Assembly: GCF_000964085.1 (NCBI RefSeq)
Contig: NZ_JZRB01000010.1
Location: 1 to 64,000 of the forward strand
Direction: 5' to 3'
Source of the DNA: Luteibacter yeojuensis
GTDB taxonomy: Bacteria > Pseudomonadota > Gammaproteobacteria > Xanthomonadales > Rhodanobacteraceae
Length of the DNA: 64,000 nt
The notes beneath the pieces are model-generated. The model was given only the letters and a program-made list of their open reading frames with translations, was not told the DNA's origin and ran no database searches. Each line of letters opens with the position of its first letter. Positions within the stretch are counted from its first letter, which is position 1. Made by a program: the position numbers and the translations under genes. Positions 9,366 through 20,666 of this stretch are shown here, piece by piece.

Positions 9366-10136
9366 ATGCTGCCCATGCGATACCGTCCATCCCCCGCCAC
9401 ACCCGTGCGCGCCGCCGCGTTGTTGCTGGCCGTCGCCGCCGCCCCCGGTTGCTCGCATGCGGTGCGCAAGACGCACGACGAGCCGGTGAATCGGGCTGTG
9501 TTCAGCTTCAACCGAGGGCTCGATACCATCGCACTCAAGCCGGTCGCCCGCGGCTACAGCCACCTCCCCAGTGGCGTGCGGCGAGGTGTGCGCAACGTGG
9601 TGTGGAACCTGCAGGAACCGCTCGTTTTCGCCAACGACCTGTTGCAGGCGAACTTCACTCGTTCGCTGAACACGGCGGGACGGTTCGTCGTCAACAGCAC
9701 CGTGGGCGTGGCCGGCATCTTCGACGTCGCCGGACATTGGGGGATGCCGCACCACGGCGCCGACCTGGGCCAGACGTTCGGCGTGTGGGGGATCGGCCCG
9801 GGCCCGACGGTGGAGTTGCCCGTATTCGGCTCTTCCAATGCGCGCGACGCGGTGGGCCGCGTGCTGACGATGGGCTTCTACAACCTCGGCGACAACTCCG
9901 ACACTGTCGCCATGCTGGACACCGTGCGGACCGTCGGTGGCATCGTGGATGGCCGGGCGCGTGCGTTGCCCCTGACCGACCGTCTCGAACAATCGCCCGA
10001 CTACTACGCGGCGCTGCGGGATGACGCGGCGAAACGCCGGGCAGCCCTGGTGGAGGAGGGGCGCGTTGGTGCGGTGAGGTCGGCCGATGAAAGGGCCGAT
10101 GACCGTGCAGCCACCGGCTTGCCCGTTAACCCGTGA
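9366..10136 (+). CDS. mlaA: MlaA/VacJ-family outer-membrane lipoprotein
   Basis: A 256-residue lipoprotein precursor whose signal peptide ends in a lipobox-like AAAPGC-S. Downstream residues match MlaA: NRAVFSFNRGLD, RFVVNSTVGVAGIFDVA, and the GxWGIGPGPTVELPVFG segment. MlaA removes mislocalised phospholipid from the outer leaflet and hands it to the MlaC/MlaFEDB retrograde pathway with OmpC-type porins. No other mla gene is in the window, so it is an orphan locus. The ATG at 9366 has an AAGGAG site at ideal distance. The next gene starts 10 bp downstream. Confidence 0.88.
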   Translation: MLPMRYRPSPATPVRAAALLLAVAAAPGCSHAVRKTHDEPVNRAVFSFNRGLDTIALKPVARGYSHLPSGVRRGVRNVVWNLQEPLVFANDLLQANFTRSLNTAGRFVVNSTVGVAGIFDVAGHWGMPHHGADLGQTFGVWGIGPGPTVELPVFGSSNARDAVGRVLTMGFYNLGDNSDTVAMLDTVRTVGGIVDGRARALPLTDRLEQSPDYYAALRDDAAKRRAALVEEGRVGAVRSADERADDRAATGLPVNP

Positions 10137-10145
10137 GGAGGCGCC

Positions 10146-10436
10146 ATGTGGATCGCGTTGCGTCGTTTCGTTCCGATCTGGTGGCCGCGGCCGACCAATG
10201 ATCCGCACCGCCTGCCGGCAACACTCATGGATATGCTGGCAGTGCTTGACCAGGCATCGCGCATCGACCCCGACCGCGGCCGCGTCTACCGGTGGTACGC
10301 GGACGACCCCATCGCGGGGTTGGGTGACCGCACGGCGGCCGACCTGGTGCGAGCAGGCGAGACATCACGATTGTTGGCGTTGTTGCGCGAGATCGAGGCC
10401 GCTGAACGTTCAGCCCGCCACGTGCGGGGCAAGTGA
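10146..10436 (+). CDS. small protein resembling the DUF2384 (MbcA/ParS/Xre) toxin-binding domain
   Basis: A 96-residue protein with a strong GAGGAGG ribosome site. Its C-terminal half, DDPIAGLGDRTAADLVRAGE then RLLALLREIEAAE, matches the pattern of the antitoxin toxin-binding domain (Pro-Ile-x-x-Leu-Gly-x-Arg-Thr-Ala, then a Leu-rich helix). The N-terminal DNA-binding helices of full Xre antitoxins are not obvious and no RES-type toxin gene follows. It is 10 bp downstream of mlaA and probably shares its transcript. Its last 27 bp overlap the 3' end of the opposite-strand gene. Assignment rests on motif similarity only. Confidence 0.6.
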   Translation: MWIALRRFVPIWWPRPTNDPHRLPATLMDMLAVLDQASRIDPDRGRVYRWYADDPIAGLGDRTAADLVRAGETSRLLALLREIEAAERSARHVRGK

Positions 10437-10649
10437 CTCAAGGTAAGGCTTGGCGAAGAACTGGATGGCAAGCCACATGGCACTGATGACGGCGCCAGCC
10501 GCGACGGCGACGGTTCGCCACAGGTCGGCGCGCGTGGGCATGCCGCTTACGCGTTCCTCGATGGTCGATACCTCGGTGGCGACGTTACCGAGGCTGGCCT
10601 CGAGGCGGGCGACGCGCGCGGCGAGGTCGTTGACGAATTCGGCGTGCAT
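10410..10649 (-). CDS. small coiled-coil/transmembrane protein
   Basis: A 79-residue protein. An N-terminal amphipathic helix (LAARVARLEASLGNVATEVS) is followed by one transmembrane segment (VAVAAGAVISAMWLAIQFF) and a short tail. The start at 10649 has an AAAGGA site; a longer upstream extension is unsupported. The layout, and the Pro-Thr before the membrane helix, match the tail of the gene at 6417-7061, suggesting paralogy. It converges on and overlaps the DUF2384-like gene by 27 bp. XhlA/holin-like small proteins look similar. Function unknown. Confidence 0.55.
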   Translation of the reverse strand: MHAEFVNDLAARVARLEASLGNVATEVSTIEERVSGMPTRADLWRTVAVAAGAVISAMWLAIQFFAKPYLESLAPHVAG

Positions 10650-10769
10650 GGCGGTTCCTTTGGAGCGCGTGCCCCTGTGGGTTGACGGGGGAGCACGATG
10701 GCATGTGGCAGCCATCCTGTATGTAGGCGCCGAGCGCGACATTCGTCGGAAAAAAGCCACAGGGACACG

Positions 10770-10802
10770 GAAAAAGAAAAAGCCCGCTCAAGGAGCGGGC
10801 TT
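10770..10802 (-). terminator. intrinsic terminator of tRNA-Phe
   Basis: On the minus strand the sequence AAGCCCGCTC-CTT-GAGCGGGCTT forms a 10-bp stem and is followed by a T-rich run (TTTCTTTTTCC). It begins 9 bp after the tRNA 3' CCA. Confidence 0.9.
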
Positions 10803-10810
10803 CGAAAGAA

Positions 10811-10886
10811 TGGTGGCTCGGGACGGAATCGAACCGCCGACACGGGGATTTTCAATCCCCTGCTCTACCAACTGAGCTACCGAGCC
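10811..10886 (-). tRNA. tRNA-Phe (GAA)
   Basis: A 76-nt cloverleaf reads 5' GGCTCGG acceptor, GCTC/GAGC D stem, GGGGA/TCCCC anticodon stem with loop TTGAAAA (anticodon GAA), TTCGATT T-loop, CCGAGCC and encoded CCA. All stems pair. An intrinsic terminator follows. Confidence 0.97.
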
Positions 10887-10952
10887 ACGAGTGCCTGCAG
10901 TATCCCTTGCGGCGTGTGGAGCCGCGTATTAAATCGGGTAGCGGCCCCGGCG

Positions 10953-11231
10953 TCAAGCCCCTTCGGCAGGTGGGACGTAGCCGGCGGGCTGCACCACGTC
11001 GCCACCGAAAAAGTATTTCTCCATCTCGCCCGAAAGGAACGTGCGCGTCTTCGGGTCGAGGGGCGAAAGCCGCATCTCGTTGATCAGCATGGTCTGGTGC
11101 GACAGCCACGCGGCCCACGCTTCCTTCGATACGTTCTCGTAGATGCGCTTGCCCAGTTCGCCGGGCCAGGGCGCGAAATCGAGGCCTTCGGCGTCGCGGC
11201 CGAGCTTGATGCAATGGACCATGCGGGTCAT
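10953..11231 (-). CDS. yggX: Fe(2+)-trafficking / oxidative damage protection protein YggX
   Basis: A 92-residue protein with the family signature [20 protein letters not shown] near the N terminus, then [11 protein letters not shown] and the [18 protein letters not shown] block. YggX protects Fe-S enzymes against oxidation and is thought to help iron trafficking. The conserved Cys in VHC is present. The ATG at 11231 overlaps the mutY stop (ATGA), giving translational coupling; a second ATG at 11222 begins at the conserved MVHC and is the alternative. The mutY-yggX order is conserved in gammaproteobacteria, and both products deal with oxidative damage. Confidence 0.95.
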   Translation of the reverse strand: MTRMVHCIKLGRDAEGLDFAPWPGELGKRIYENVSKEAWAAWLSHQTMLINEMRLSPLDPKTRTFLSGEMEKYFFGGDVVQPAGYVPPAEGA

Positions 11232-12274
11232 GGGGTTATCTCCGGGAGGTTATCGAGCAGCGAGCGCACCGGGGCGGGCAGGCCGAGCGCGGCCAGGTCG
11301 GCCGGGGCGCACCAGCGCCGCTCGGTGCCCTCGGCCACGCGGGCGAGCGGGGCGGCATGGTCGAACAGGATGGGCGAAACGTCCAGCCGGTAGTGGCTGA
11401 AGACATGCGTGAACGCGGGCAGGGCATCGATGGAGCGAACGCGGGCGAGGCGCGCGGCCGCGGTGGGTGCCGCATCGGCGTCCGGTGCCTCGGGCAGGCT
11501 CCACAGGCCAGACCACACGCCGGTGGGCCCGCGACGCTCAAGCAGCACGCGCCCCTGCCTGTCGCGCAGCAACAGCATGGCGACGGCACGTGTAGGGATT
11601 TTCTTGCCCGGCTTCACCGTCGGCAGCACGGCCGTGAGGCCGTCACGATGCGCGACGCACGAGGCTGCTTGCGGGCACAACAGGCATGCTGGCTTGCTGC
11701 GCACGCAGACGGTGGCGCCCAGGTCCATGATCGCCTGCGTGTAATCGGCGGTGCGAACGGCCGGCGTGTGCTCGTCCGCGTGCACCCATAGCCGCTTCTC
11801 GATCGCGCTTTCGCCCGGGAACCCGGCCACGCCGTGGTAGCGCGCAAGCACGCGCTTGACGTTGCCGTCGAGGATGGGGAACCGCAGCCCGTGCGCCTGC
11901 GCGAGGATGGCGCCGGCGGTGGAACGGCCAATACCCGGGAGGGCCATCAAGGCGTCGAGTTCGCGCGGCAGTTCACCGCCGTGCCGCTCGATGCACAGCT
12001 TCGCCGCGGCATGCAGGAATCTCGCGCGGCGGTAGTAACCAAGCCCCGACCACAGGGCGAGGACGGTGTCTTCGTCGGCCGCGGCAAGGTCGCGCAAGGT
12101 CGGCAGCCGTTCGACGAACCGCTGGAAATAACCGATGACGGTGACCACCTGCGTCTGCTGCAGCATGATCTCCGATAGCCACACCCGGTACGCATCGCGT
12201 GGGTGTTGCCAGGGGAGATCCTTGCGGCCGTGGTGGTCGAACCAGCGCAGCAGCTCGTCGGCGAAACGGTTCAC
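11228..12274 (-). CDS. mutY: A/G-specific adenine DNA glycosylase
   Basis: MutY excises adenine mispaired with 8-oxoguanine. The 348-residue product has the catalytic Glu in [10 protein letters not shown], the helix-hairpin-helix [12 protein letters not shown] and the Asp in [12 protein letters not shown]. It also has a complete 4Fe-4S loop (C-x6-C-x2-C-x5-C in [17 protein letters not shown]). The C-terminal NUDIX-like domain that reads 8-oxoG follows ([15 protein letters not shown]). The start overlaps the stop of the upstream AsmA-like gene by 4 bp, and yggX overlaps the stop, so the three form a tight operon. Confidence 0.96.
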   Translation of the reverse strand: MNRFADELLRWFDHHGRKDLPWQHPRDAYRVWLSEIMLQQTQVVTVIGYFQRFVERLPTLRDLAAADEDTVLALWSGLGYYRRARFLHAAAKLCIERHGGELPRELDALMALPGIGRSTAGAILAQAHGLRFPILDGNVKRVLARYHGVAGFPGESAIEKRLWVHADEHTPAVRTADYTQAIMDLGATVCVRSKPACLLCPQAASCVAHRDGLTAVLPTVKPGKKIPTRAVAMLLLRDRQGRVLLERRGPTGVWSGLWSLPEAPDADAAPTAAARLARVRSIDALPAFTHVFSHYRLDVSPILFDHAAPLARVAEGTERRWCAPADLAALGLPAPVRSLLDNLPEITP

Positions 12275-13317
12275 GGCGCGCCAGCGGGTGCCGCCGTGCT
12301 GGTGGCGGGCACGGGCACATTGGGCGTGGCGCGGATGCGCAGGCCCTTTACCTGCACGCCCGCCGCATCGATCGATTGCACGTCGGCGCTGCCCAGCAGC
12401 GGGGGAAGCGCGGGCGCGCCGCTACCATGCATGCCAGCCCACCAGTCGGCGAGTGCCAGCGGTGGCACGCGCAGGTCGGCGTGGCCTGCGTCGCCGTCGA
12501 GCTTCATGGCGATATACAGCGGACCGTCCTGGTTCGCCGGCGTGACATCGAGCACGACATCGAACGGCGACGCGGCCGCCCGATCGAGCCTGCCCGATAG
12601 CGACGCGCCCACGTCGGCAGCGCCGCGCCAGGTGGCGTCGCCCTTCAGCTTCGCCTCGAAACGACCGGTCGAAGCGATATCCAGCGCCACGTCTTCAAGC
12701 GTGAGCACGCCGTCGCGCAGCGTGGGCACCGTGGCCAGCATGACCTGGTACGGGCTGCCGTCCGCGGTGCTTGCCGCCAGCGACAGGGAAAAGCGCCGCC
12801 CGCTGGCGAGGCGGCCCGCATCGGCTTCCACGTTCGACAGCAGCAGCCGGTTGCCCCGCAGCAGCGTGCCGCGGCTGATGCGGAAGCCCGCGTCGATGGT
12901 CGGTAGCGTGGCCCCCGCGGTGCTCGGCCGCTGGGGCAGGGTATCAAGGTAGGCGGAAACGGCGTCGAGGTCGATGCGCGCGCCTTCGACCTCCAGGCGC
13001 GACATGCTGGTGTCGCGGCCCATGAGCGTGCGCCACGGCAGCACGAGCTTGCCGCGCGCCGCCACGATCAACGGGGCGCCGCCGCTGGCGCCGCGCACGG
13101 TGACGCCGTCGAGTTCCAGCGCGGGTTTGGGCCAGATGGTGGGCGTGGCGGGGCTGGCCAGCGAGAGCTGCAGCCCCACCGCCTTCGCCCGCGCCTGCAG
13201 CAGCGAGGTGAAGCGATCGGGCTGCAGGACGACATAGGTGGCGATGACGGCCGCGATGGCCAGTGCGGCGAGGAAGCCCCCGGCCGCGAGCAGGAAGGTG
13301 CGCAGGCGATGGTTCAT
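12271..13317 (-). CDS. AsmA-like membrane-anchored protein
   Basis: A 348-residue protein with an N-terminal membrane helix (LLAAGGFLAALAIAAVIATY) and a periplasmic body. The opening LQPDRFTSLLQARAKAVGLQL and the following GVTVRG and VLPWRTLMGRDTSMSRLEVEGARIDL match the start of AsmA-family proteins. These form lipid-conducting beta structures between the membranes. It is far shorter than canonical AsmA (about 600 residues) and lacks a clear C-terminal AsmA_2 domain. The stop overlaps mutY by 4 bp. Family placement is by N-terminal pattern, and the role in lipid homeostasis is inferred. Confidence 0.7.
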   Translation of the reverse strand: MNHRLRTFLLAAGGFLAALAIAAVIATYVVLQPDRFTSLLQARAKAVGLQLSLASPATPTIWPKPALELDGVTVRGASGGAPLIVAARGKLVLPWRTLMGRDTSMSRLEVEGARIDLDAVSAYLDTLPQRPSTAGATLPTIDAGFRISRGTLLRGNRLLLSNVEADAGRLASGRRFSLSLAASTADGSPYQVMLATVPTLRDGVLTLEDVALDIASTGRFEAKLKGDATWRGAADVGASLSGRLDRAAASPFDVVLDVTPANQDGPLYIAMKLDGDAGHADLRVPPLALADWWAGMHGSGAPALPPLLGSADVQSIDAAGVQVKGLRIRATPNVPVPATSTAAPAGAP

Positions 13318-13338
13318 CGTGCCGGCGGGCCCTTGCCG

Positions 13339-14493
<1,155 letters not shown>

Positions 14494-14557
14494 TGAGCAG
14501 GGGATTCAAAGACAATAGGCGAATGCTAGCACCCCCGCCCCCTCTGGCCGCTGAGCG

Positions 14558-15127
14558 ATGAGCGCCAACGGCCGTATCCGCATCATCGGCGGCTCCCTGC
14601 GTAACTCGCGCCTCGAGGTGCCCGACGCCCCGGGCCTGCGCCCCACGCCCGATCGCGTGCGCGAAACCCTGTTCAACTGGCTGCAGCCGGTCATCGGGGG
14701 CGCACGCTGCCTCGACCTCTTCGCCGGCACGGGCGCCCTCGGTATCGAGGCACTGTCGCGCGGGGCGGCCATGGCCACCTTCGTGGAGCGCGACGCGCGG
14801 CTGTCGGCCGCGCTGATAGCCAACCTCGCCCGGCTCAAGGTGCAGGCGGCCGTGGTGGGCGACGACGCGGCCCGCTGGCTGTCGGCAGGGGGCAAGCCTT
14901 TCGACATCGTCTTCATCGACCCGCCGTTCGCCGGCAACCTGTGGGACACCGCCGCGGCGGCCCTCGAGGCCCACGGCTGGCTGGCGCCCGCCGCGTGGGT
15001 GTACGTCGAGTGCCCGAAGGGCACGCCCATGGCCGTGCCTGCCACCTGGCAGGTGCACCGCTCGGGGCTGGCGGGCGAGGTGGCCTACACCCTCTATCGC
15101 CGCACCCCGGCCGATCCGCTAAGCTAG
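14558..15127 (+). CDS. rsmD: 16S rRNA (guanine966-N2)-methyltransferase
   Basis: RsmD methylates G966 of 16S rRNA during small-subunit assembly. The 189-residue product shows IRIIGGSLR and the RPTPDRVRETLFNWL block. The AdoMet loop DLFAGTGALGIEALSRGA and the catalytic IDPPFAGN (DPPF) follow. Length is normal. coaD follows 27 bp later, the classical rsmD-coaD pair. Confidence 0.96.
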   Translation: MSANGRIRIIGGSLRNSRLEVPDAPGLRPTPDRVRETLFNWLQPVIGGARCLDLFAGTGALGIEALSRGAAMATFVERDARLSAALIANLARLKVQAAVVGDDAARWLSAGGKPFDIVFIDPPFAGNLWDTAAAALEAHGWLAPAAWVYVECPKGTPMAVPATWQVHRSGLAGEVAYTLYRRTPADPLS

Positions 15128-15658
<531 letters not shown>

Positions 15659-15675
15659 AAACAAAGGTGATCATC

Positions 15676-16507
<832 letters not shown>

Positions 16508-16576
16508 CCTCCCACCTCCCTTCTCCCGATGGGGTAATCTCGGTTATCTGAGATACTTCCCCAAGTGAGTTCCCCC

Positions 16577-18295
16577 ATGGTCCATGCCCCGTCGTGGCGC
16601 GTGCTTGCCGCGAGCCTGTTCCTTGCCGCTGCCGCCGGCAGCGCCGCCGCCGACCAGCGCCCCCAGGCCGCTCCCGCCTCCGTCGCCACGCGCGGCCCGG
16701 GCCATGCCGCCATCGCCAGCGCCAACTTCCTCGCCACCAACGCGGGCCTCGAGGTGCTGGGCAAGGGCGGCAACGCGTTCGATGCCGCCATTGCCGTCGC
16801 ATCGACGCTTGCCGTGGTCGAGCAGCAGAGTTCGGGCCTGGGCGGCGGTTTCATGGCCATGCTCCACGTAGCGAAGGAAAACCGCGACATCTTCATCGAC
16901 GCGCGCGAGACCGCGCCCAAGGCCGTCGACATGAAGGTGTACGTCGGCAAGGATGGCAAGCCCGATCGCGAGGTTTCCACCAAGGGGCCGCTTTCCGCCG
17001 GCATCCCGGGCGAGCCCGCCGGCCTGGCCTGGATAGCGCAGCACTACGGCAAGCTGCCGCTCGCGCAGTCGCTCGCACCGGCCATCCGCGTCGCCACCGA
17101 CGGTTACCAGCCCGATGAGCGTTTCATCGGCACCATCGCCGAGAACCAGAAAACGCTTTCGCGTTACCCGTCATCGGCCGCGATCCTGCTGCCGGGTGGC
17201 AGCGTGCCGGCGAAGGGTTGGACCCTGAAGCAGCCCGACCTGGCGAAGACCTTGCGGCTCATCGCCGACAAGGGCGCCGCGGGCTTCTACAAGGGCGAGA
17301 CGGCGAAGCGGCTGGTCGATGCGTCGCGCAAGGAAGGCGGCAACTGGACGCAGGCCGACCTCGACGCTTACCAGGTGAAGGAGCGCGAACCGCTGCGCAT
17401 CGACTACAAGGGCTACCGCATCGTCACCGCGCCACCGCCGTCGTCCGGCGGCGTGGCCATCGCCGAGGTGCTCAACATCCTCGCGGGCTACGACCTGGCG
17501 AAGCTGGACGCGGCGCACGCCACGCACCTCACCATCGAAGCGATGCGCCGCGCGTTCCGCGACCACAACGAATACCTGGGCGATCCCGATTTCGTGAAGA
17601 TGCCGCTCGACATGCTGCTGTCGCGCTACTACGCCGATGGCCTGCGCGCCACCATCTCGCCCGACAAGGCCACGCCCTCCGACCTGCTGCCCACGGCCAT
17701 GGCGCCGGAACCGGGCATGCACACCACGCACTTCTCGGTGATCGACAAGGACGGCAACATGGTCGCCTCGACGCTCACCGTGAACCTCGAGTTCGGCTCG
17801 GGCTTCGTGGCCGCGGGCACGGGCGTGTTCCTCAATGACGAGATGGATGATTTCGCCCTCGTGCCCGGCCAGCCCAACGCCTTCGGCCTGCGCGGCGCCG
17901 AAGCCAACAAGCCGGAGCCGGGCAAGCGCATGCTCTCGTCCATGTCGCCCAGCTTCGTGTTCGGCGCCGACCGCACGGCCGTCATCGGGTCGCCCGGTGG
18001 CTCCACCATCATCACCCAGGTGCTCGAGGGCATCCTCGCCTTCATCGATGGCAAGGATGCCAGCGGCATCACGGCGCAGAAGCGCTACCACCACCAGTAC
18101 CTGCCCGATCGCGTGGACGTGGAGGATGGCGTGTTCGATGCGGCCACCACCAAGGCGCTCACCGACATGGGCCACGTGCTGCGCCAGCGCTCGCCGTGGG
18201 GCTTCATGAACGTGGTGACGTGGGACCACCGCACCAACACGCTCGATGCCGCGAGCGATCCGCGCCGCCCGTCGGGCCTTGGCAAGGTGCAGTAA
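16577..18295 (+). CDS. ggt: gamma-glutamyltranspeptidase
   Basis: A 572-residue periplasmic proenzyme that cleaves the gamma-glutamyl bond of glutathione. A signal peptide (VLAASLFLAAAAGSAAA) precedes the large subunit (HAAIASANFLATNAGLEVL, the SSGLGGGFMAML block, and ETAPKAVD with the substrate-binding Arg). The autoprocessing site is the Thr in HTTHFSVIDKDGN. The GFVAAGTGVFLNDEMDDF lid region and LSSMSPSFVF with GSPGGSTIITQV complete the small subunit. The ATG at 16577 is preferred to a GTG at 16565, which adds only four residues. Confidence 0.95.
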   Translation: MVHAPSWRVLAASLFLAAAAGSAAADQRPQAAPASVATRGPGHAAIASANFLATNAGLEVLGKGGNAFDAAIAVASTLAVVEQQSSGLGGGFMAMLHVAKENRDIFIDARETAPKAVDMKVYVGKDGKPDREVSTKGPLSAGIPGEPAGLAWIAQHYGKLPLAQSLAPAIRVATDGYQPDERFIGTIAENQKTLSRYPSSAAILLPGGSVPAKGWTLKQPDLAKTLRLIADKGAAGFYKGETAKRLVDASRKEGGNWTQADLDAYQVKEREPLRIDYKGYRIVTAPPPSSGGVAIAEVLNILAGYDLAKLDAAHATHLTIEAMRRAFRDHNEYLGDPDFVKMPLDMLLSRYYADGLRATISPDKATPSDLLPTAMAPEPGMHTTHFSVIDKDGNMVASTLTVNLEFGSGFVAAGTGVFLNDEMDDFALVPGQPNAFGLRGAEANKPEPGKRMLSSMSPSFVFGADRTAVIGSPGGSTIITQVLEGILAFIDGKDASGITAQKRYHHQYLPDRVDVEDGVFDAATTKALTDMGHVLRQRSPWGFMNVVTWDHRTNTLDAASDPRRPSGLGKVQ

Positions 18296-18304
18296 GGTAG
18301 GCGC

Positions 18305-19165
18305 ATGGAACTCTGGTCGCTGGTCGGTAATTCGCAGAAGCTCGATGGTGGCGCCATGTTCGGCAACGCGCCCCGTGCCATGTGGTCACGCTGGGTCCAG
18401 CCCGACGAGCAGAACCGTATCCCGCTCGCGTGCCGTTGCCTGCTGGTGAAGGGGCTCGATGGCCGCAACGTGCTGTTCGAAACGGGCATCGGGGCGTTCT
18501 TCGACCCGGCCATGCGTGATCGCTACGGGGTGGTCGAAGACCGCCACGTGCTGCTCGATTCGCTCGCCGCGGCGGGGCTCTCGCACGAAGACATCGACGC
18601 GGTGGTGCTCTCGCACCTGCACTTCGACCATGCCGGCGGGTTGCTGGCGCCGTGGGCGGAAGGGCAGGCCGCCACGCTGCTGTTCCCCAACGCCACCTTC
18701 CTGGTAGGCAAGGCGCACTTCGAGCGTGCACGCCACCCGCACCCGCGCGACAAGGCCTCGTTCATCCCCGACATCATCCGCCTGCTCGACGAAAGCGGCA
18801 GGCTCGAGCTGGTCGAGCCGGGCAGGCCCTCGTCGCTGGGCCATGCCGTGCGCTTCGAGTTTTCCGACGGCCACACGCCAGGCCTCATGCTCGCCGAGGT
18901 GGGTGGCGTCGTCTTCTGCGCCGATCTCATCCCGGGGCGTGCGTGGGTGCACCTGCCGGTGACCATGGGCTACGACCGCTGGCCCGAGAAACTGATCGAC
19001 GAGAAGAAGGCCTTCCTCGACGACAAGCTCGCCCGTGGCATCCGCCTGTTCTTCACCCACGACCACGACTGCGCCATGGCGTCGGTGGCGGTGGACGATA
19101 AAGGCCGCTACCACGCTGCCGATATACATCCAACGCTCAGTGGTTGGGCGGCGTTGGGGGCGTGA
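18305..19165 (+). CDS. MBL-fold metallo-hydrolase
   Basis: A 286-residue metallo-beta-lactamase-fold enzyme. The zinc motif is [10 protein letters not shown] (HxHxDH), with later ligands in DGHTPGLM (His), FCADL (Asp) and FTHDHD (His). No signal peptide is seen. The pattern fits lactonase/hydrolase members such as AHL-lactonase relatives, but the substrate cannot be assigned. It starts 10 bp after ggt and its stop overlaps the next ATG by one base, so it sits in a ggt-MBL-TMEM43-MAPEG run that may be one transcript. Confidence 0.85.
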   Translation: MELWSLVGNSQKLDGGAMFGNAPRAMWSRWVQPDEQNRIPLACRCLLVKGLDGRNVLFETGIGAFFDPAMRDRYGVVEDRHVLLDSLAAAGLSHEDIDAVVLSHLHFDHAGGLLAPWAEGQAATLLFPNATFLVGKAHFERARHPHPRDKASFIPDIIRLLDESGRLELVEPGRPSSLGHAVRFEFSDGHTPGLMLAEVGGVVFCADLIPGRAWVHLPVTMGYDRWPEKLIDEKKAFLDDKLARGIRLFFTHDHDCAMASVAVDDKGRYHAADIHPTLSGWAALGA

Positions 19166-20223
19166 TGCGTTTCAGCAAACCAGACACCGGTGGCCGCATG
19201 GCCCTTGGCGCGCGCGTCGCTGGCGCCGTGCTGCTGCTGTGCGGCCTTGGCCTCGTCGCCTGGAACGAGCGCAGGGTGATGGACTACGCCGCGGCGGTAT
19301 CGCGGCACGGTGCCCCGGTGCTCGACCTGGGCGCCGCGGGCCGCCCCGCCGCCGGCCAGTACGGCTCGACGACGCGCGTCAGCGGTACGCCCGAGGTGGT
19401 GGAGCCGCCGCGCGACGCCGAATTCAACGTGCGCAGCGATTCGCCCGTGCTTGTCCGCCACGTCGAGATGTTCCAGTGGCGCGAGATCACCGTCGCGGGC
19501 AACACCCACTACGAACTGGACTGGGTCGACCGGCCCGTGGACGCCAGCAAGTTCGCCAAGCCAGGCGGCCATGCGAACCCGGGCGCGTTCCCCGTGCAAG
19601 GGCGCCAGTTCGAAGCAGGCGAAGTAAAGCTCGGCCATTTCCGCCTGGCCACCGAGCTCGTGCGGGCCTTCCCGGGGCGGGTGGCCGTGCCCGTGGACGA
19701 AAAGGCCCTGCCGCCCAACCTCGCGGCCACGTTTACCGTGCACGACGGCGCACTCGTCACCAGCAGCAAGCCGGAGCACCCGCGCCTTGGCGACCTGCGC
19801 ATCAGCTGGGAAGCCGTGCCACTGCAGGACATGACCGTGCTCGCCCAGATCGATGGCGACACGCTGGTGCCGTCGCGCTCGGCACCCGAGGGGCAGCCCG
19901 GGTTCGACGTGCAGGTGGGTGACCGCAGCCTGCTCGACGTGCTGCCCGCGCTACCCGAGCCGCCCGCGGCGGTGGTGCCGGTCCGCGCGGGGGCCTATGC
20001 GCTCGCCATCGCCGGCGTGCTGCTGCTCTGCTGCGGTGGCCGTTTCCGTAAAGACATCCTCTTCGCCATCGGCATGGGCGTGGTGGCCGTCTCGGCGGTC
20101 GCCGGTGCCATGTGGCTGGCTGGCGACGCCATGGCCGCCAGCGTATGGTTGCTGTTCGCCGTCCTCGGTGCCGGCCTGGCCATCTGGCGCGTCCAGCACC
20201 GGGCTGGCCACGCCCACCACTGA
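19165..20223 (+). CDS. TMEM43-family membrane protein
   Basis: A 352-residue protein with one N-terminal membrane helix (VAGAVLLLCGLGLVAWNER) and a large extracytoplasmic domain of about 250 residues. Three closely spaced C-terminal helices follow (from ALAIAGVLLLCCGG to MAASVWLLFAVLGAGLAIW). This layout and the early ERRVMDYAAAVS match the TMEM43/LUMA family, known as an inner nuclear membrane protein in animals and found sporadically in bacteria. Its bacterial function is unknown. The ATG overlaps the previous stop (TGATG). Confidence 0.72.
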   Translation: MRFSKPDTGGRMALGARVAGAVLLLCGLGLVAWNERRVMDYAAAVSRHGAPVLDLGAAGRPAAGQYGSTTRVSGTPEVVEPPRDAEFNVRSDSPVLVRHVEMFQWREITVAGNTHYELDWVDRPVDASKFAKPGGHANPGAFPVQGRQFEAGEVKLGHFRLATELVRAFPGRVAVPVDEKALPPNLAATFTVHDGALVTSSKPEHPRLGDLRISWEAVPLQDMTVLAQIDGDTLVPSRSAPEGQPGFDVQVGDRSLLDVLPALPEPPAAVVPVRAGAYALAIAGVLLLCCGGRFRKDILFAIGMGVVAVSAVAGAMWLAGDAMAASVWLLFAVLGAGLAIWRVQHRAGHAHH

Positions 20224-20239
20224 ACCACCAGGAGCACGC

Positions 20240-20650
20240 ATGCGCATCACGGGTCTCTACGCCGCCTTGCTGGCGTTGCTGATGCTTGGCATGGCGGTGC
20301 GCGTCATGCTGCTGCGGCGTAACACCAGCATCGGGCTGGGCGATGGCGGCAACCGCAAGCTCGCCTGCGCCGTGCGCGCGCATGGCAACGCCATCGAATA
20401 CGTGCCGCTGGCCCTTATCCTGCTGCTGGTGCTCGAGCTCAACCAGACCTTGCCCGTGCTGCTGCACGTGTTCGGCATCGTGCTGGTCCTGGGCCGCATC
20501 ACGCATGCCGTGGGCCTGTCGGCCACGCCGGGCATGTCGGCTGGCCGCGCGGTGGGCGCGGGGCTTACCCTTTTCGTGATGATCGCGATGGCGCTGATGC
20601 TGGCGTGGCAGTACGTGGTGATCCACGTCATCGCGCCAGGCGTAGCCTGA
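20240..20650 (+). CDS. MAPEG-family membrane protein
   Basis: A 136-residue four-helix membrane protein. The MAPEG signature RAHGNAIEYVPLALILL follows the first helix and the RRNTSIGLGDGGNR loop. Family members include glutathione-dependent transferases and peroxidases of lipids. Its occurrence downstream of ggt is a suggestive but unproven glutathione link. The ATG at 20240 has a CAGGAG site. It converges on the EAL/HDOD gene with a 16-bp gap. Confidence 0.88.
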   Translation: MRITGLYAALLALLMLGMAVRVMLLRRNTSIGLGDGGNRKLACAVRAHGNAIEYVPLALILLLVLELNQTLPVLLHVFGIVLVLGRITHAVGLSATPGMSAGRAVGAGLTLFVMIAMALMLAWQYVVIHVIAPGVA

Positions 20651-20666
20651 CGCGCGCCAGGGTTAC

